In this document: positions 19,335-27,806 of the stretch, piece by piece
Layout of the letters: each line of letters begins with the position of its first letter
Position numbering within the stretch: position 1 is the stretch's first letter
Source: Vibrio diabolicus
Lineage (GTDB): Bacteria; Pseudomonadota; Gammaproteobacteria; Enterobacterales; Vibrionaceae
Reading direction: 5' to 3'
Assembly: GCA_001048675.1 (NCBI GenBank)
Contig: CCKK01000023.1
Span: 248,001-312,000 of the forward strand
Length of the DNA: 64,000 nt
Program-made: the position numbers and the translations under genes
Notes under the pieces: model-generated
Told to the model about the DNA's origin: nothing
Databases searched by the model: none
The model's input: the letters and a program-made list of their open reading frames with translations, nothing else

Positions 19335-20222
19335 ATGACAAACATGAAAAACAAGCTTGGGAATAAACTCATTGGTGCACATGTCTCTGCTGCTGGTGGG
19401 GTCGATCAAGCGCCGTTGAGAGCTCGCGAAATTGGGGCGAATGCGTTTGCACTATTTACAAAAAACCAACGCCAGTGGGTGGCGAAGCCTTTAGAAGCAA
19501 AAACCATCAGTGCGTTTAAAGCGAACTGTAAAATGCTAGGTTTCGGCGCTGAACATATTCTTCCCCATGACTCTTATCTAATTAACTTAGGTGCACCAGA
19601 AGAGGATAAGTTGGATAAGTCACGCGCGGCATTTATTGATGAGATGCAGCGTTGTAATCAATTGGGTTTAACGTTGCTGAACTTTCACCCTGGGAGCCAC
19701 TTAAAGAAAGTCTCGGAACAGGAGTGCTTAGCGACGATCGCTGAGTCGATCAATCTTGCGCACAAAGCGGTGCCGAATGTGATCGCGGTAATCGAGAATA
19801 CGGCTGGTCAGGGTACAAACCTAGGTTGGAAGTTTGAACATCTTACTGAAATCATCGATCAAGTGGAAGACAAAGAACGTGTTGGTGTATGTCTCGATAC
19901 TTGCCACACGTTTACCGCCGGTTACGATCTGCGTACTAAAGAGGATTGTGAGCATACCTTTGCTGAATTCGACCGTATTGTTGGGATGCACTATTTAAGA
20001 GCAATGCATCTAAATGATTCAAAAGTTGAGTTTGCCAGCAAAGTGGATCGCCACCACTCATTAGGCAAAGGAGAGATCGGGTGGGATTGTTTTGAGTACA
20101 TCGCGAAAGACCCTCGATTTGATGGTATCCCTCTGATTTTAGAAACAATTGATCCGGACATCTGGCAGCAAGAAATCAACGCACTGCGTCAGTTTCATCT
20201 AGCGGCGATAGATAACCAATGA
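19335..20222 (+). CDS. nfo: endonuclease IV (apurinic/apyrimidinic endonuclease)
   Basis: Zinc-dependent AP endonuclease of 295 residues in base excision repair. The TIM-barrel metal ligands lie in IGAHVSAAGG, LNFHPGSHL, VIENTAGQG, DTCHTFTAGYDLRT, MHLNDSK, RHHSLGKG and LETIDPD, all intact. The N-terminus has about ten extra residues before LIGAHVS compared with E. coli; MKNK at 19344 is an alternative start. It is divergent from grcA across an AT-rich region. Confidence 0.95.
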   Translation: MTNMKNKLGNKLIGAHVSAAGGVDQAPLRAREIGANAFALFTKNQRQWVAKPLEAKTISAFKANCKMLGFGAEHILPHDSYLINLGAPEEDKLDKSRAAFIDEMQRCNQLGLTLLNFHPGSHLKKVSEQECLATIAESINLAHKAVPNVIAVIENTAGQGTNLGWKFEHLTEIIDQVEDKERVGVCLDTCHTFTAGYDLRTKEDCEHTFAEFDRIVGMHYLRAMHLNDSKVEFASKVDRHHSLGKGEIGWDCFEYIAKDPRFDGIPLILETIDPDIWQQEINALRQFHLAAIDNQ

Positions 20223-20295
20223 TGTGATCACAGAGTTGGCACTTTTCTTTCTTAGTCACTTAAGTCAATTTGAATTAAGAAAGAAGGATGCCACT

Positions 20296-20412
20296 ATGTC
20301 TCGACCACTCTCTTTTGCTTCTTACGCATATAGCCGCCGCGTGCTTCGTTTGCCGATGCCTAATCGTCACATTACCGGACAGGGGCATTTTCGAACGCCA
20401 CAGAAGCATTAG
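20296..20412 (+). CDS. putative small basic protein between nfo and ung
   Basis: A 38-codon frame (MSRPLSFASYAYSRRVLRLP...) with AAGGA seven to eight bases before the ATG. The product is rich in Arg, His, Pro and Tyr and has no membrane segment or recognised domain. A longer reading of the same frame starts at 20224. The gap between nfo and ung would otherwise be about 280 bases. The case rests on the binding site and residue bias only. Confidence 0.4.
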   Translation: MSRPLSFASYAYSRRVLRLPMPNRHITGQGHFRTPQKH

Positions 20413-20505
20413 TCTTTTATTACTGTTCTCAAGTTCGTGGTAAGTTTTTGTTTGTTTGGGTTTCGCTCGTTAGAATAGAAGCAAAATTTAGGACAGGAAC
20501 TTTCC

Positions 20506-21186
20506 ATGAATCAGTCACCCACTTGGCACGATGTGATCGGCGAAGAGAAAAAACAGAGCTACTTTGTAGACACTTTGAATTTTGTAGAAGCAGAACGCGC
20601 CGCAGGCAAAGCGATTTTCCCGCCAGCGAAAGATGTCTTTAATGCGTTTCGTTTTACCGAGTTTAACGATGTTAAAGTAGTGATTCTGGGACAAGACCCA
20701 TACCATGGCCCAAATCAGGCGCATGGTTTGTGCTTTTCTGTTCTTCCTAGAATCAAAACGCCACCGTCACTCGTTAATATGTATAAAGAGCTGGCTCAAG
20801 ATATTGAAGGATTCCAGATCCCTCAGCATGGATTCTTACAAAGCTGGGCAGAGCAAGGTGTATTGCTGCTCAATACGGTATTGACGGTTGAGCAAGGTAA
20901 AGCGCATTCACATTCAAAAACGGGGTGGGAAACGTTCACTGACCGAGTGATTGAAGCGATAAACCAGCATCAGGAAGGCGTGGTGTTTTTATTGTGGGGC
21001 TCTCACGCTCAGAAGAAAGGGCGCTTTATTGATCGCAATAAACATCATGTGTTAGCCGCACCACATCCATCACCACTCTCAGCACACCGAGGTTTTTTTG
21101 GTTGTAAGCATTTCTCTCAAGCAAACCAGTTACTTGCCTCGCAAGGAAAAGCACCAATCAACTGGCATTTGCCATTAACTGTATAA
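20506..21186 (+). CDS. ung: uracil-DNA glycosylase
   Basis: Family 1 uracil-DNA glycosylase of 226 residues, removing uracil from DNA at the start of base excision repair. The water-activating motif GQDPYHGP contains Asp64, and the minor-groove loop HPSPLSAHRGFFGC is intact. AGGACAGGAAC lies just upstream of the ATG. Together with nfo it forms a small repair neighbourhood. Confidence 0.97.
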   Translation: MNQSPTWHDVIGEEKKQSYFVDTLNFVEAERAAGKAIFPPAKDVFNAFRFTEFNDVKVVILGQDPYHGPNQAHGLCFSVLPRIKTPPSLVNMYKELAQDIEGFQIPQHGFLQSWAEQGVLLLNTVLTVEQGKAHSHSKTGWETFTDRVIEAINQHQEGVVFLLWGSHAQKKGRFIDRNKHHVLAAPHPSPLSAHRGFFGCKHFSQANQLLASQGKAPINWHLPLTV

Positions 21187-21196
21187 AAGAAGAGAC

Positions 21197-21229
21197 AGCG
21201 ATAATGCTGCCATTATCGCTTGTTTTTTT
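21197..21229 (+). terminator. ung terminator
   Basis: AGCGATAAT (21197-21205) pairs with ATTATCGCT (21212-21220), followed by TG and T7. Confidence 0.88.
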
Positions 21230-21299
21230 GAGCACGCTCGAGGCTGATGGCAAATTTCTCATGTACACTTATTAAAAGTAGGTGTTAAGGAGAGACGCT

Positions 21300-21851
21300 A
21301 TGATGATCGAAAGAATTCGACGCGAACACGGCTATATGGTTCGTCTGTTGGCGATACTGCGCCATAAACTTAATGAGATAAAAGAAGAACGTGCGATCAA
21401 CTACGCATTAGTAAGCGAGATAGTTGATTACCTCTCTAATCATTCAGAAAAAGTTCACCATCCGAAAGAAGATATTCTCTATCACCACTTTCTTGAGCAC
21501 TATGGTAAGCAACAGACCATGGAAAACTTAGAGAAAGAACATCAAGAGTTAGCAAGTAAAACCAAAGAGTTTGCTTCCTTGATAGAGATGATCCTGCAGG
21601 ATGCAGTTGTGCCTCAAGACATGTTTGTGGCCCACCTAGAGGACTTCATTGAATCACAAAGACGCCACTTGGAGTTAGAGGAGCGAAAAATCCTGCCTCT
21701 CATTGAGGAGCTATTCACTACCGAAGATTGGCAGCATGTTGAAAGCTTATGGAGCGTCAGTGAAGATGACCCAGTTTTTGGTGACACCATTGCCGACCGT
21801 TATAAACAGTTAGCTGAACGTGTGCGTCAAAGTGATGCTGAGTATGTTTAA
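21300..21851 (+). CDS. hemerythrin-like HHE domain protein
   Basis: A 183-residue all-helical protein with the iron-ligand pattern of HHE/hemerythrin proteins: REHGYM near the N-terminus, HSEKVHHPKEDILYHHF around residues 55-70, KEHQEL, and HLELEERKILP around 125-135. These would bind a di-iron centre and oxygen or nitric oxide. AAGGAGAG before ATG 21300 fixes the start. It is a single gene. Function (oxygen or NO sensing, iron handling) is family-level inference. Confidence 0.85.
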   Translation: MMIERIRREHGYMVRLLAILRHKLNEIKEERAINYALVSEIVDYLSNHSEKVHHPKEDILYHHFLEHYGKQQTMENLEKEHQELASKTKEFASLIEMILQDAVVPQDMFVAHLEDFIESQRRHLELEERKILPLIEELFTTEDWQHVESLWSVSEDDPVFGDTIADRYKQLAERVRQSDAEYV

Positions 21852-22052
21852 GTGTGTGCGATAAAACCTGAGTGAGCGAAAGTATCACTCGGGTTTGTTA
21901 GCTGCATTTCTTATTTATTGAGAATTGGACGCAAATTTATCTTTTGCGCTTCTCAACCAAAAGACAGGAAAATTCCTATTGAGTAATAACGGTACTCATA
22001 CTCAAATCCTGGCGCTTAAACTCAAGTCGTTTACCGTTACTGTAAACAAAAA

Positions 22053-22080
22053 CAAAAGGCACCCTTAAGGTGCCTTTTGT
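22053..22080. terminator. terminator beyond the DUF3545 and hemerythrin genes
   Basis: CAAAAGGCACC / GGTGCCTTTTG, an 11-bp stem with a five-base loop. On the minus strand it ends six bases past the DUF3545 gene. It may also stop readthrough from the hemerythrin gene. Confidence 0.8.
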
Positions 22081-22085
22081 TTGAA

Positions 22086-22271
22086 TTAGAGTTTAATGTC
22101 TTCCAAGTTGTAGTCGGTACAGGCATCAAGTTCGCGTAGCTCTTTAAGCAAATTGCGCCTGTCGTTCATCTCTTCTATTTCACGCCACTTTCGCTTTACT
22201 GGTTTGGCACGAGATTTGGTTGTTGAGGTAGTATCCAGATTAAAAATGTCATCTAGTTGAAAGCCTTCCAT
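22086..22271 (-). CDS. small DUF3545-type protein
   Basis: A 61-residue charged protein (MEGFQLDDIFNLD...) with the central RKWREIEEMNDRRNLLKELRELD element that I associate with the DUF3545 family of gammaproteobacteria. It is predicted to be helical and cytosolic. AAGGTAAAGGTGG upstream of the ATG gives a plausible binding site. It has its own terminator directly after. No function known to me. Confidence 0.75.
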   Translation of the reverse strand: MEGFQLDDIFNLDTTSTTKSRAKPVKRKWREIEEMNDRRNLLKELRELDACTDYNLEDIKL

Positions 22272-22992
22272 AAGCCACCTTTACCTTTCTTAAGCTAAAC
22301 TGTTGTAACCAGTCCTTGTGGAGTTTTTTAAGTACCACAATAGCCGTGAGAATAACCATGATATATTTCGCATTTGTGTCGGTAGCATGACATTTTCGTG
22401 CAAAAATATTCTCAAAATCACACTTTTCATGGCAATGTGGTGGCTAAAAAATGCACAAACGATCTCAAGAAAACGATTAAATAGAGAGATTTTCAATGTT
22501 AATTCGATTTGGCGAGTGGGGGGACAGTGCAAAGGTCAAAGTTGCATAAAACCAGTTTGATGAAATAGTGTTCAATTAGATGGTAAGGCACTAGAGCAAA
22601 TTTATGTAACACCTTGTGAATACTAGCTTGGTCTTAATTATATGGGTCTCCGTTCTGTTTGGTGGGCGATAATTATTTATGTTGGCATTTGGTAATTGAA
22701 ATGTTGCGGTTTATGGGTGTTAAGTCTTCCAATTATGTTATTTTTTGGTGACTTTATAGTGAAAAATAACAATGTTATTATCATGATTGCATATTGATTT
22801 TTGCGCTCCTAGGTTGCATTATCCGCCCGTCAAAAAATACGCTGGTACGTAAAATGGATGCATGAAGCGACGTTTACGATTCTAGATTGCCCATAAACAT
22901 TACTTAAAAAGCTAAGCACACTTTGACACTTAGCAGGCAATTTGGTGGATGGCTTGGACGCATAGACCGGCGCAACTCACTTTGAGGTACAC
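22272..22992. other. 720-base gene-free leader region before the AgcS symporter
   Basis: AT-rich sequence with no convincing gene. Open frames at 22290-22532 (-) and 22318-22560 (+) mirror each other and look like chance. Near the symporter a short inverted repeat GCTAAG / CTTAGC (about 22911-22935) could be a leader hairpin. I looked for the conserved cores of a glycine riboswitch, which precedes such symporters in some vibrios, and did not see them. Confidence 0.5.
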
Positions 22993-24426
22993 ATGACAGA
23001 CTTAATCAATTTGATGAACGATCTCCTTTGGGGTTCGATTCTGGTTTATCTTCTTGTTGGTGTTGGTATTTACTTCACCGTTCGATTAGGGTTCATTCAG
23101 TTCCGCCATTTCGGCCACATGTTCTCTGTTCTTAAGAACAGTCGTAAAGCAGACAAAGCTGGTATTTCTTCTTTCCAAGCGCTTTGTACTAGTCTTGCTG
23201 CACGTGTTGGTACAGGTAACATGGCGGGCGTTGCAGTTGCATTGACTGCAGGTGGTCCTGGCGCGATCTTCTGGATGTGGCTGATCGCAATGCTTGGTAT
23301 GGCAACGTCGTTTGCAGAGAGTACTCTGGCGCAGCTATACAAAACCAAAGATGATGATGGCAACTACCGTGGTGGTCCTGCCTACTACATGGAAAAAGGC
23401 CTGGGCATGCGTTGGATGGGCGTATTGTTCTCAGTTTTCCTAATCATCGCTTTTGGTTTGGTATTCAACGCCGTACAAGCTAACTCAATTGCAAATGCAA
23501 TGAGCACCGCATTTGGTTGGAGTGACCTGTACGTTGGTATCGCGGTTGTAGTACTGTCTGCGATTGTAATTTTCGGTGGTATCAAGCGTATCGCAAAAGT
23601 CGCAGAGATGATCGTTCCGATCATGGCGCTGCTTTACTTGGCTCTAGCACTGTTCATCATGTTCTCTAATCTAGAGAAGCTACCTGATGTATTAATGCTT
23701 ATCTTTAAGAGTGCATTTGGTCTGCAAGAAGCGGCGGCTGGTGGTCTTGGCTACGCGATTGCACAGGCAATGATTAACGGTATTAAACGCGGTCTATTCT
23801 CGAACGAAGCGGGTATGGGTTCTGCGCCAAACGCGGCGGCTTCAGCAACGCCTTACCCACCACACCCTGCATCTCAAGGTTATGTTCAGATGCTAGGTGT
23901 ATTTATGGATACGATCGTTATCTGTTCAGCGACAGTGGCTATCATCCTGATGTCAGGTGAGTATGTCGGTCAAGCAACAGAAGTGACGGGTATCGAGCTA
24001 ACTCAGCGTGCATTGAGCTCGCAAGTTGGTGATTGGGGTGGCATCTTTGTTGCCGTGGCAATCTTCTTCTTTGCATTTACATCAATCATCGCGAACTACT
24101 CGTACGCTGAAACGAACCTAATCTTCCTAGAGCACAACCATAAGGCGGGCCTAAGCATTTTCCGCGTTGTTGTTCTTGGTATGGTGATGTTTGGTGCACT
24201 TGCTTCGCTCCCAGTTGTATGGTCACTTGCTGATGTTTCGATGGGGCTGATGGCGATAGTCAACTTGGTGGCAATCATCTTGCTATCTGGCATCGTGATT
24301 AAGCTAGCAAAAGATTACAATCGCCAACTTGGTGAAGGTAAAGTACCAACGTTTGATGCGAATGACTTCCCTGAGCTGAAATCTCAGCTTGAAGAAGGCA
24401 TTTGGTACAACGATAAAAAAGACTAA
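22993..24426 (+). CDS. AgcS-family sodium:alanine/glycine symporter
   Basis: Inner membrane transporter of 477 residues with about ten to eleven membrane helices, of the alanine or glycine:cation symporter family. Family signatures include TSLAARVGTGNMAGVAVALTAGGPGAIFWMW, FAESTLAQLYK, GGPAYYMEKGLG and GLFSNEAGMGSAPNAAA. The usual substrate is alanine or glycine with sodium; which one cannot be told here. GAGGTACAC precedes the ATG. It has its own promoter region and terminator, so it is probably monocistronic. Confidence 0.92.
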   Translation: MTDLINLMNDLLWGSILVYLLVGVGIYFTVRLGFIQFRHFGHMFSVLKNSRKADKAGISSFQALCTSLAARVGTGNMAGVAVALTAGGPGAIFWMWLIAMLGMATSFAESTLAQLYKTKDDDGNYRGGPAYYMEKGLGMRWMGVLFSVFLIIAFGLVFNAVQANSIANAMSTAFGWSDLYVGIAVVVLSAIVIFGGIKRIAKVAEMIVPIMALLYLALALFIMFSNLEKLPDVLMLIFKSAFGLQEAAAGGLGYAIAQAMINGIKRGLFSNEAGMGSAPNAAASATPYPPHPASQGYVQMLGVFMDTIVICSATVAIILMSGEYVGQATEVTGIELTQRALSSQVGDWGGIFVAVAIFFFAFTSIIANYSYAETNLIFLEHNHKAGLSIFRVVVLGMVMFGALASLPVVWSLADVSMGLMAIVNLVAIILLSGIVIKLAKDYNRQLGEGKVPTFDANDFPELKSQLEEGIWYNDKKD

Positions 24427-24467
24427 GTGAGTTATCACTCATAGTTGAAAGCTATTAGTACGATGTA

Positions 24468-24500
24468 AAAAGCCATGCAGACAATGCATGGTCTTTTTTT
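24468..24500 (+). terminator. symporter terminator
   Basis: CCATGCA / TGCATGG with a five-base loop, preceded by A's and followed by TC and T7. Confidence 0.8.
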
Positions 24501-24539
24501 GTACCCTAATTAAAAAACAAAATTAGAGAAGGGAAAGTC

Positions 24540-25316
24540 ATGCTTATCGTAGTTTCTCCAGCGAAGACTCTTGATTACGAGTCTCCGTTAGCGACAGAAA
24601 AATTTACTCAACCTGAGTTGGTCGAATACTCAAAAGAGCTTATCGATGTTTGCCGCAAACTGACTCCTGCTGATGTTGCCTCTTTAATGAAAGTGAGCGA
24701 CAAGATTGCCGATTTGAATGTCGGGCGATTTCAAGAGTGGAGTGAAACGTTTACCACAGAAAACTCACGACAAGCGATCCTAGCGTTTAAAGGTGATGTT
24801 TACACAGGACTAGACGCCGAAACCTTATCTGATGCGGACTTCGAGTATGCCCAAGATCATTTGCGCATGTTGTCTGGCCTCTATGGTTTACTAAAACCAC
24901 TCGATTTGATGCAGCCATACCGTCTTGAGATGGGTACCAAGCTTGCAAACGACAAGGGCACAAACTTGTACCAGTTTTGGGGCAATGTGATTACGGATAA
25001 GCTTAACGAAGCGATTTCTGCTCAAGGTGATAATGTGCTTATCAACCTTGCATCAAATGAATATTTTAAAGCGGTGAAGCCAAAGCACTTAGATGCGCAA
25101 GTGATCACGCCAGTATTCAAAGATTGTAAGAATGGCCAATACAAGGTCATCAGCTTCTACGCGAAGAAAGCGCGCGGCATGATGGCGCGTTACATCATCG
25201 AAAACCGTATTGAGAGCGTGGCAGACCTGACTAAGTTTGATACGGCGGGTTACTACTTTGTTGAAGATGAATCGACACCAACAGAGTTAGTATTTAAACG
25301 CGAAGAGCAAAACTAA
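24540..25316 (+). CDS. yaaA: peroxide stress protein YaaA
   Basis: YaaA/DUF328 protein of 258 residues, full length. It starts MLIVVSPAKTLDYESPL and has FKGDVYTGLDA, LSGLYGLLKPLDLMQPYRLEMGT and NLASNEYFKAV, which define the family. In E. coli it limits DNA and protein damage during peroxide stress by lowering free iron. GAGAAGGGAAAG precedes the ATG. In E. coli yaaA lies just downstream of thrABC, whereas here about 6.8 kb separates them, so local order has been rearranged. Confidence 0.93.
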   Translation: MLIVVSPAKTLDYESPLATEKFTQPELVEYSKELIDVCRKLTPADVASLMKVSDKIADLNVGRFQEWSETFTTENSRQAILAFKGDVYTGLDAETLSDADFEYAQDHLRMLSGLYGLLKPLDLMQPYRLEMGTKLANDKGTNLYQFWGNVITDKLNEAISAQGDNVLINLASNEYFKAVKPKHLDAQVITPVFKDCKNGQYKVISFYAKKARGMMARYIIENRIESVADLTKFDTAGYYFVEDESTPTELVFKREEQN

Positions 25317-25363
25317 AACTGATTGAGACGTAGTCTACGTTAATCTCAATAAACACAAACGAA

Positions 25364-25391
25364 AAAGGGTTGGCAGTGCCAACCCTTTGTT
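25364..25391. terminator. bidirectional terminator between yaaA and srmB
   Basis: AAAGGGTTGGC / GCCAACCCTTT, an 11-bp perfect stem with loop AGT, between convergent genes. Confidence 0.9.
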
Positions 25392-25425
25392 ATGTTTTAG
25401 CTTAGGCTATTTCGCCCCAACAAGA

Positions 25426-26649
25426 TTACTTCTTCTTAGCGGTTTTCTTTTTCGCTGGCTTCTTCTTGTCTTCTTTTTTCTTTTTCTTCTTAAACACAGG
25501 TTTTTTGTGTTTCGGACGCATCTCTTTCACGAAACGCTCTTTGATGTCTTCTTTCACGTAACGTGCAACGCGATCCATCATTGGTTGGTCGTGTGCTTCT
25601 ACGATAGAGATAGCATTACCTTTCTTACCCGCGCGAGCCGTACGGCCAATACGGTGAAGGTAAACATCAGCCGTGCGTGGCATGTCGTAGTTGATAACGT
25701 GTGATACATCTGGAAGATCGATACCACGCGCAGCAACGTCCGTCGCGAGCAGCACGTTCACAGTACCATCGCGGAAGCGAGAAATCGCATTGTTACGACG
25801 ATCTTGAGGCATTTCACCTTGAATCCAAGAACATGGAATCTGTGCGCTCTCAAGCTGCGCTCGTAGCTCTGCCAAACGCTCACGTGTCTTCAAGAAGACA
25901 ATGGTGCGTTCTGCTTGCTGAGTAATAATGTGTTTTAGTAATTCAAGCTTGTGTTCTGCATCATCAGCACGGTGGTACCACTGAGCAATCTTCTTACGTT
26001 CACGCAGTGGCGATTTTGCATCAATCTCTGCTGGGTCATTCAACAGATCAGCGGTAAAGCCTTCTACGCCTTTACCCTCTAACGTTGCTGAGAACAGAAG
26101 GGTTTGTTTACGCCAGCGGCACTCGTTAGATAGACGATCGACAGTAGGAGCAAAACCCATATCTAGCATACGGTCTGCTTCATCAAGGATTAACCATTCG
26201 ATTGCACGACAATCAAAACGTTCTGCATCAATGTATTCTTTTAAACGGCCAGGCGTTGCAACCACAATGTCTTGTGTTGTCGCAAGGATATCGGCGTGCT
26301 CTTGGTATTGAACACCACCTGTGATGGTGAAAATGTTCAGTTTAGTGTTTTTTGCCAAAGCTCGTGCTTGATCAGCAATTTGCATCGCCAATTCGCGCGT
26401 CGGCGTTAGGATCAAAATACGCGCAGGTCCAGGCTTGCGACGAGGGAAGTCTTGCAAGTATTGCAATGCTGGCAGAACGAAGGCTGCCGTTTTACCAGTA
26501 CCTGTTGGCGCTGACGCTAGAATGTCACGACCATCCAACGCTTGTGGAATCGCTTCTGCCTGAATTTTTGTTGGGCGTTCGTAACCCATCTCTTCAATGG
26601 CTTCAAGTAGGTTTTGGTCTAGATCAAGTTCAGCAAAGGTTCTGATCAC
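25426..26649 (-). CDS. srmB: DEAD-box RNA helicase SrmB
   Basis: ATP-dependent RNA helicase of 407 residues, involved in early 50S ribosome assembly. Motifs in order: Q motif (ERPTKIQAEAIP), Walker A APTGTGKT, PTRELAMQ, TPGR, DEADRMLD, SAT, ATDVAARGIDLPDV and HRIGRTARAG. The tail after about residue 375 is a lysine-rich stretch that should bind RNA. trmN6 lies upstream on the same strand. E. coli srmB is also next to this methyltransferase gene, which separates it from RhlE or DeaD paralogues. Confidence 0.93.
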   Translation of the reverse strand: MIRTFAELDLDQNLLEAIEEMGYERPTKIQAEAIPQALDGRDILASAPTGTGKTAAFVLPALQYLQDFPRRKPGPARILILTPTRELAMQIADQARALAKNTKLNIFTITGGVQYQEHADILATTQDIVVATPGRLKEYIDAERFDCRAIEWLILDEADRMLDMGFAPTVDRLSNECRWRKQTLLFSATLEGKGVEGFTADLLNDPAEIDAKSPLRERKKIAQWYHRADDAEHKLELLKHIITQQAERTIVFLKTRERLAELRAQLESAQIPCSWIQGEMPQDRRNNAISRFRDGTVNVLLATDVAARGIDLPDVSHVINYDMPRTADVYLHRIGRTARAGKKGNAISIVEAHDQPMMDRVARYVKEDIKERFVKEMRPKHKKPVFKKKKKKEDKKKPAKKKTAKKK

Positions 26650-26756
26650 AATGAGTTCTCCACAAGCAAAGCTTGGTTAATGGTTCGCCACAACAGCATA
26701 GAATACAAAAAGGTCGCACATTATAAAGTGATTGGTGATAAGGATCACATGTTATT

Positions 26757-27476
26757 TCACATCTTAAGATAAAACTCGCGGGTTAATTGGACGAAATCGT
26801 CACTGTAACCGTCATGCGAATGAATTATTAAATGGGATTCTTGAGTATCGCAAGGCTGCTTCGCCAGTTCAAATAACAGTCGATGTACCAGTTTCTTTTC
26901 TGATGGCTGTACACGACAGACACGCGATAGATGCCAACCTTGGTGTAATGCTAGGTCAATAAACCGTTCGCCTTCGGTGATTGGTAACACAAAATTAGCT
27001 TTCCCTTGTTCATCAAGCAACTGATAGCAACGTTGTAGCAATGCGTTGTGGCGTAGCGTATCAGTGTGCCTCGCGGTTGCACGTTGACTGTGTTTCGATT
27101 GCTCGCCGCTGTTGAAGTAGGGCGGATTACAAATGATGCGTTGGAATGGATGCGTCGGCGTAAAGTCTAGTATGTCGGAATGATGCACACTCACACGATC
27201 TGACCAAGGCGACTGAACTACATTTTTTTGCGCAGCTTCAATAGCTGTTAATTCAATATCGACCGCGGTTATTTGAGCTTCTGTAAAGCGTTGGGCACAC
27301 ATCAGGGCAAGCAACCCGGTGCCAGTGCCAATATCGAGAATTTGAGCGTTGTTCGGGCTTTGAATCCAAGCACCAAGCATTACCCCATCAGTGCTGACGG
27401 GCATACCACTCTCGCCGCCCTCAATACAAAATTGCTTAAAATTGAAGCCTTTAGTTTTCAGTTTTTTGCTCTTCAT
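26757..27476 (-). CDS. trmN6: tRNA1(Val) adenine-37 N6-methyltransferase
   Basis: SAM-dependent methyltransferase of 239 residues that makes m6A37 in tRNA-Val1 (YfiC/TrmN6). The SAM loop is LDIGTGTGLLALM, the acidic strand ITAVDIE, and the catalytic motif IICNPPYF. The ATG at 27476 is preferred to the TTG at 27497, although neither has a clear binding site. It lies 107 bases upstream of srmB on the same strand, so the two may share transcription. Confidence 0.9.
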   Translation of the reverse strand: MKSKKLKTKGFNFKQFCIEGGESGMPVSTDGVMLGAWIQSPNNAQILDIGTGTGLLALMCAQRFTEAQITAVDIELTAIEAAQKNVVQSPWSDRVSVHHSDILDFTPTHPFQRIICNPPYFNSGEQSKHSQRATARHTDTLRHNALLQRCYQLLDEQGKANFVLPITEGERFIDLALHQGWHLSRVCRVQPSEKKLVHRLLFELAKQPCDTQESHLIIHSHDGYSDDFVQLTREFYLKM

Positions 27477-27806
27477 GATTGTTTTATGTTTGCTCAATAA
27501 TTAAGTGAATTTCTCTATTGTTTCTTAATTGTATAGATTGTTGTTTTGTTAGTTATTAAATTGTATTGTTAATTGATCGAGATAAAGAACTGGTCTGTTA
27601 TTTAGATCTGGTTATATCCACTGCTTTTAAGTTTGAAAACTAAATTAATATGGTGTTTTTTTCTTAAAGGTTGCCAAATGATGAGTCTTTCGTCATTATG
27701 CGGCGAAAATTTTATAGATTGAACCACGTATACTTATTGACTTTAGGTATACAAAAAGTGGTCTAAGCATACACAACATTCATTAATTAAAAGACAAGGG
27801 TTATCT
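27477..27806. promoter_or_regulatory. trmN6-brnQ divergent region with spaced GTATAC motifs
   Basis: About 330 AT-rich bases. Near brnQ three similar hexamers occur on one face of the helix: GTATAC at 27728, GTATAC at 27747 and GCATAC at 27767, 19 and 20 bases apart. The last two sit in a longer direct repeat (TTTAGGTATACA / TCTAAGCATACA). They end 34 bases before the brnQ start, a likely operator position. No regulator is assigned. Confidence 0.4.

Noticed and set aside
22943..22960. GGTGGATG...TTGG resembling the 5' end of 23S rRNA
   Set aside because: Similarity covers about a dozen bases only; the flanking sequence is unrelated and no further rRNA follows.
22800..22992. Glycine riboswitch before the AgcS symporter
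   Set aside because: The conserved aptamer cores known from Vibrio are not visible; only one short hairpin is present.
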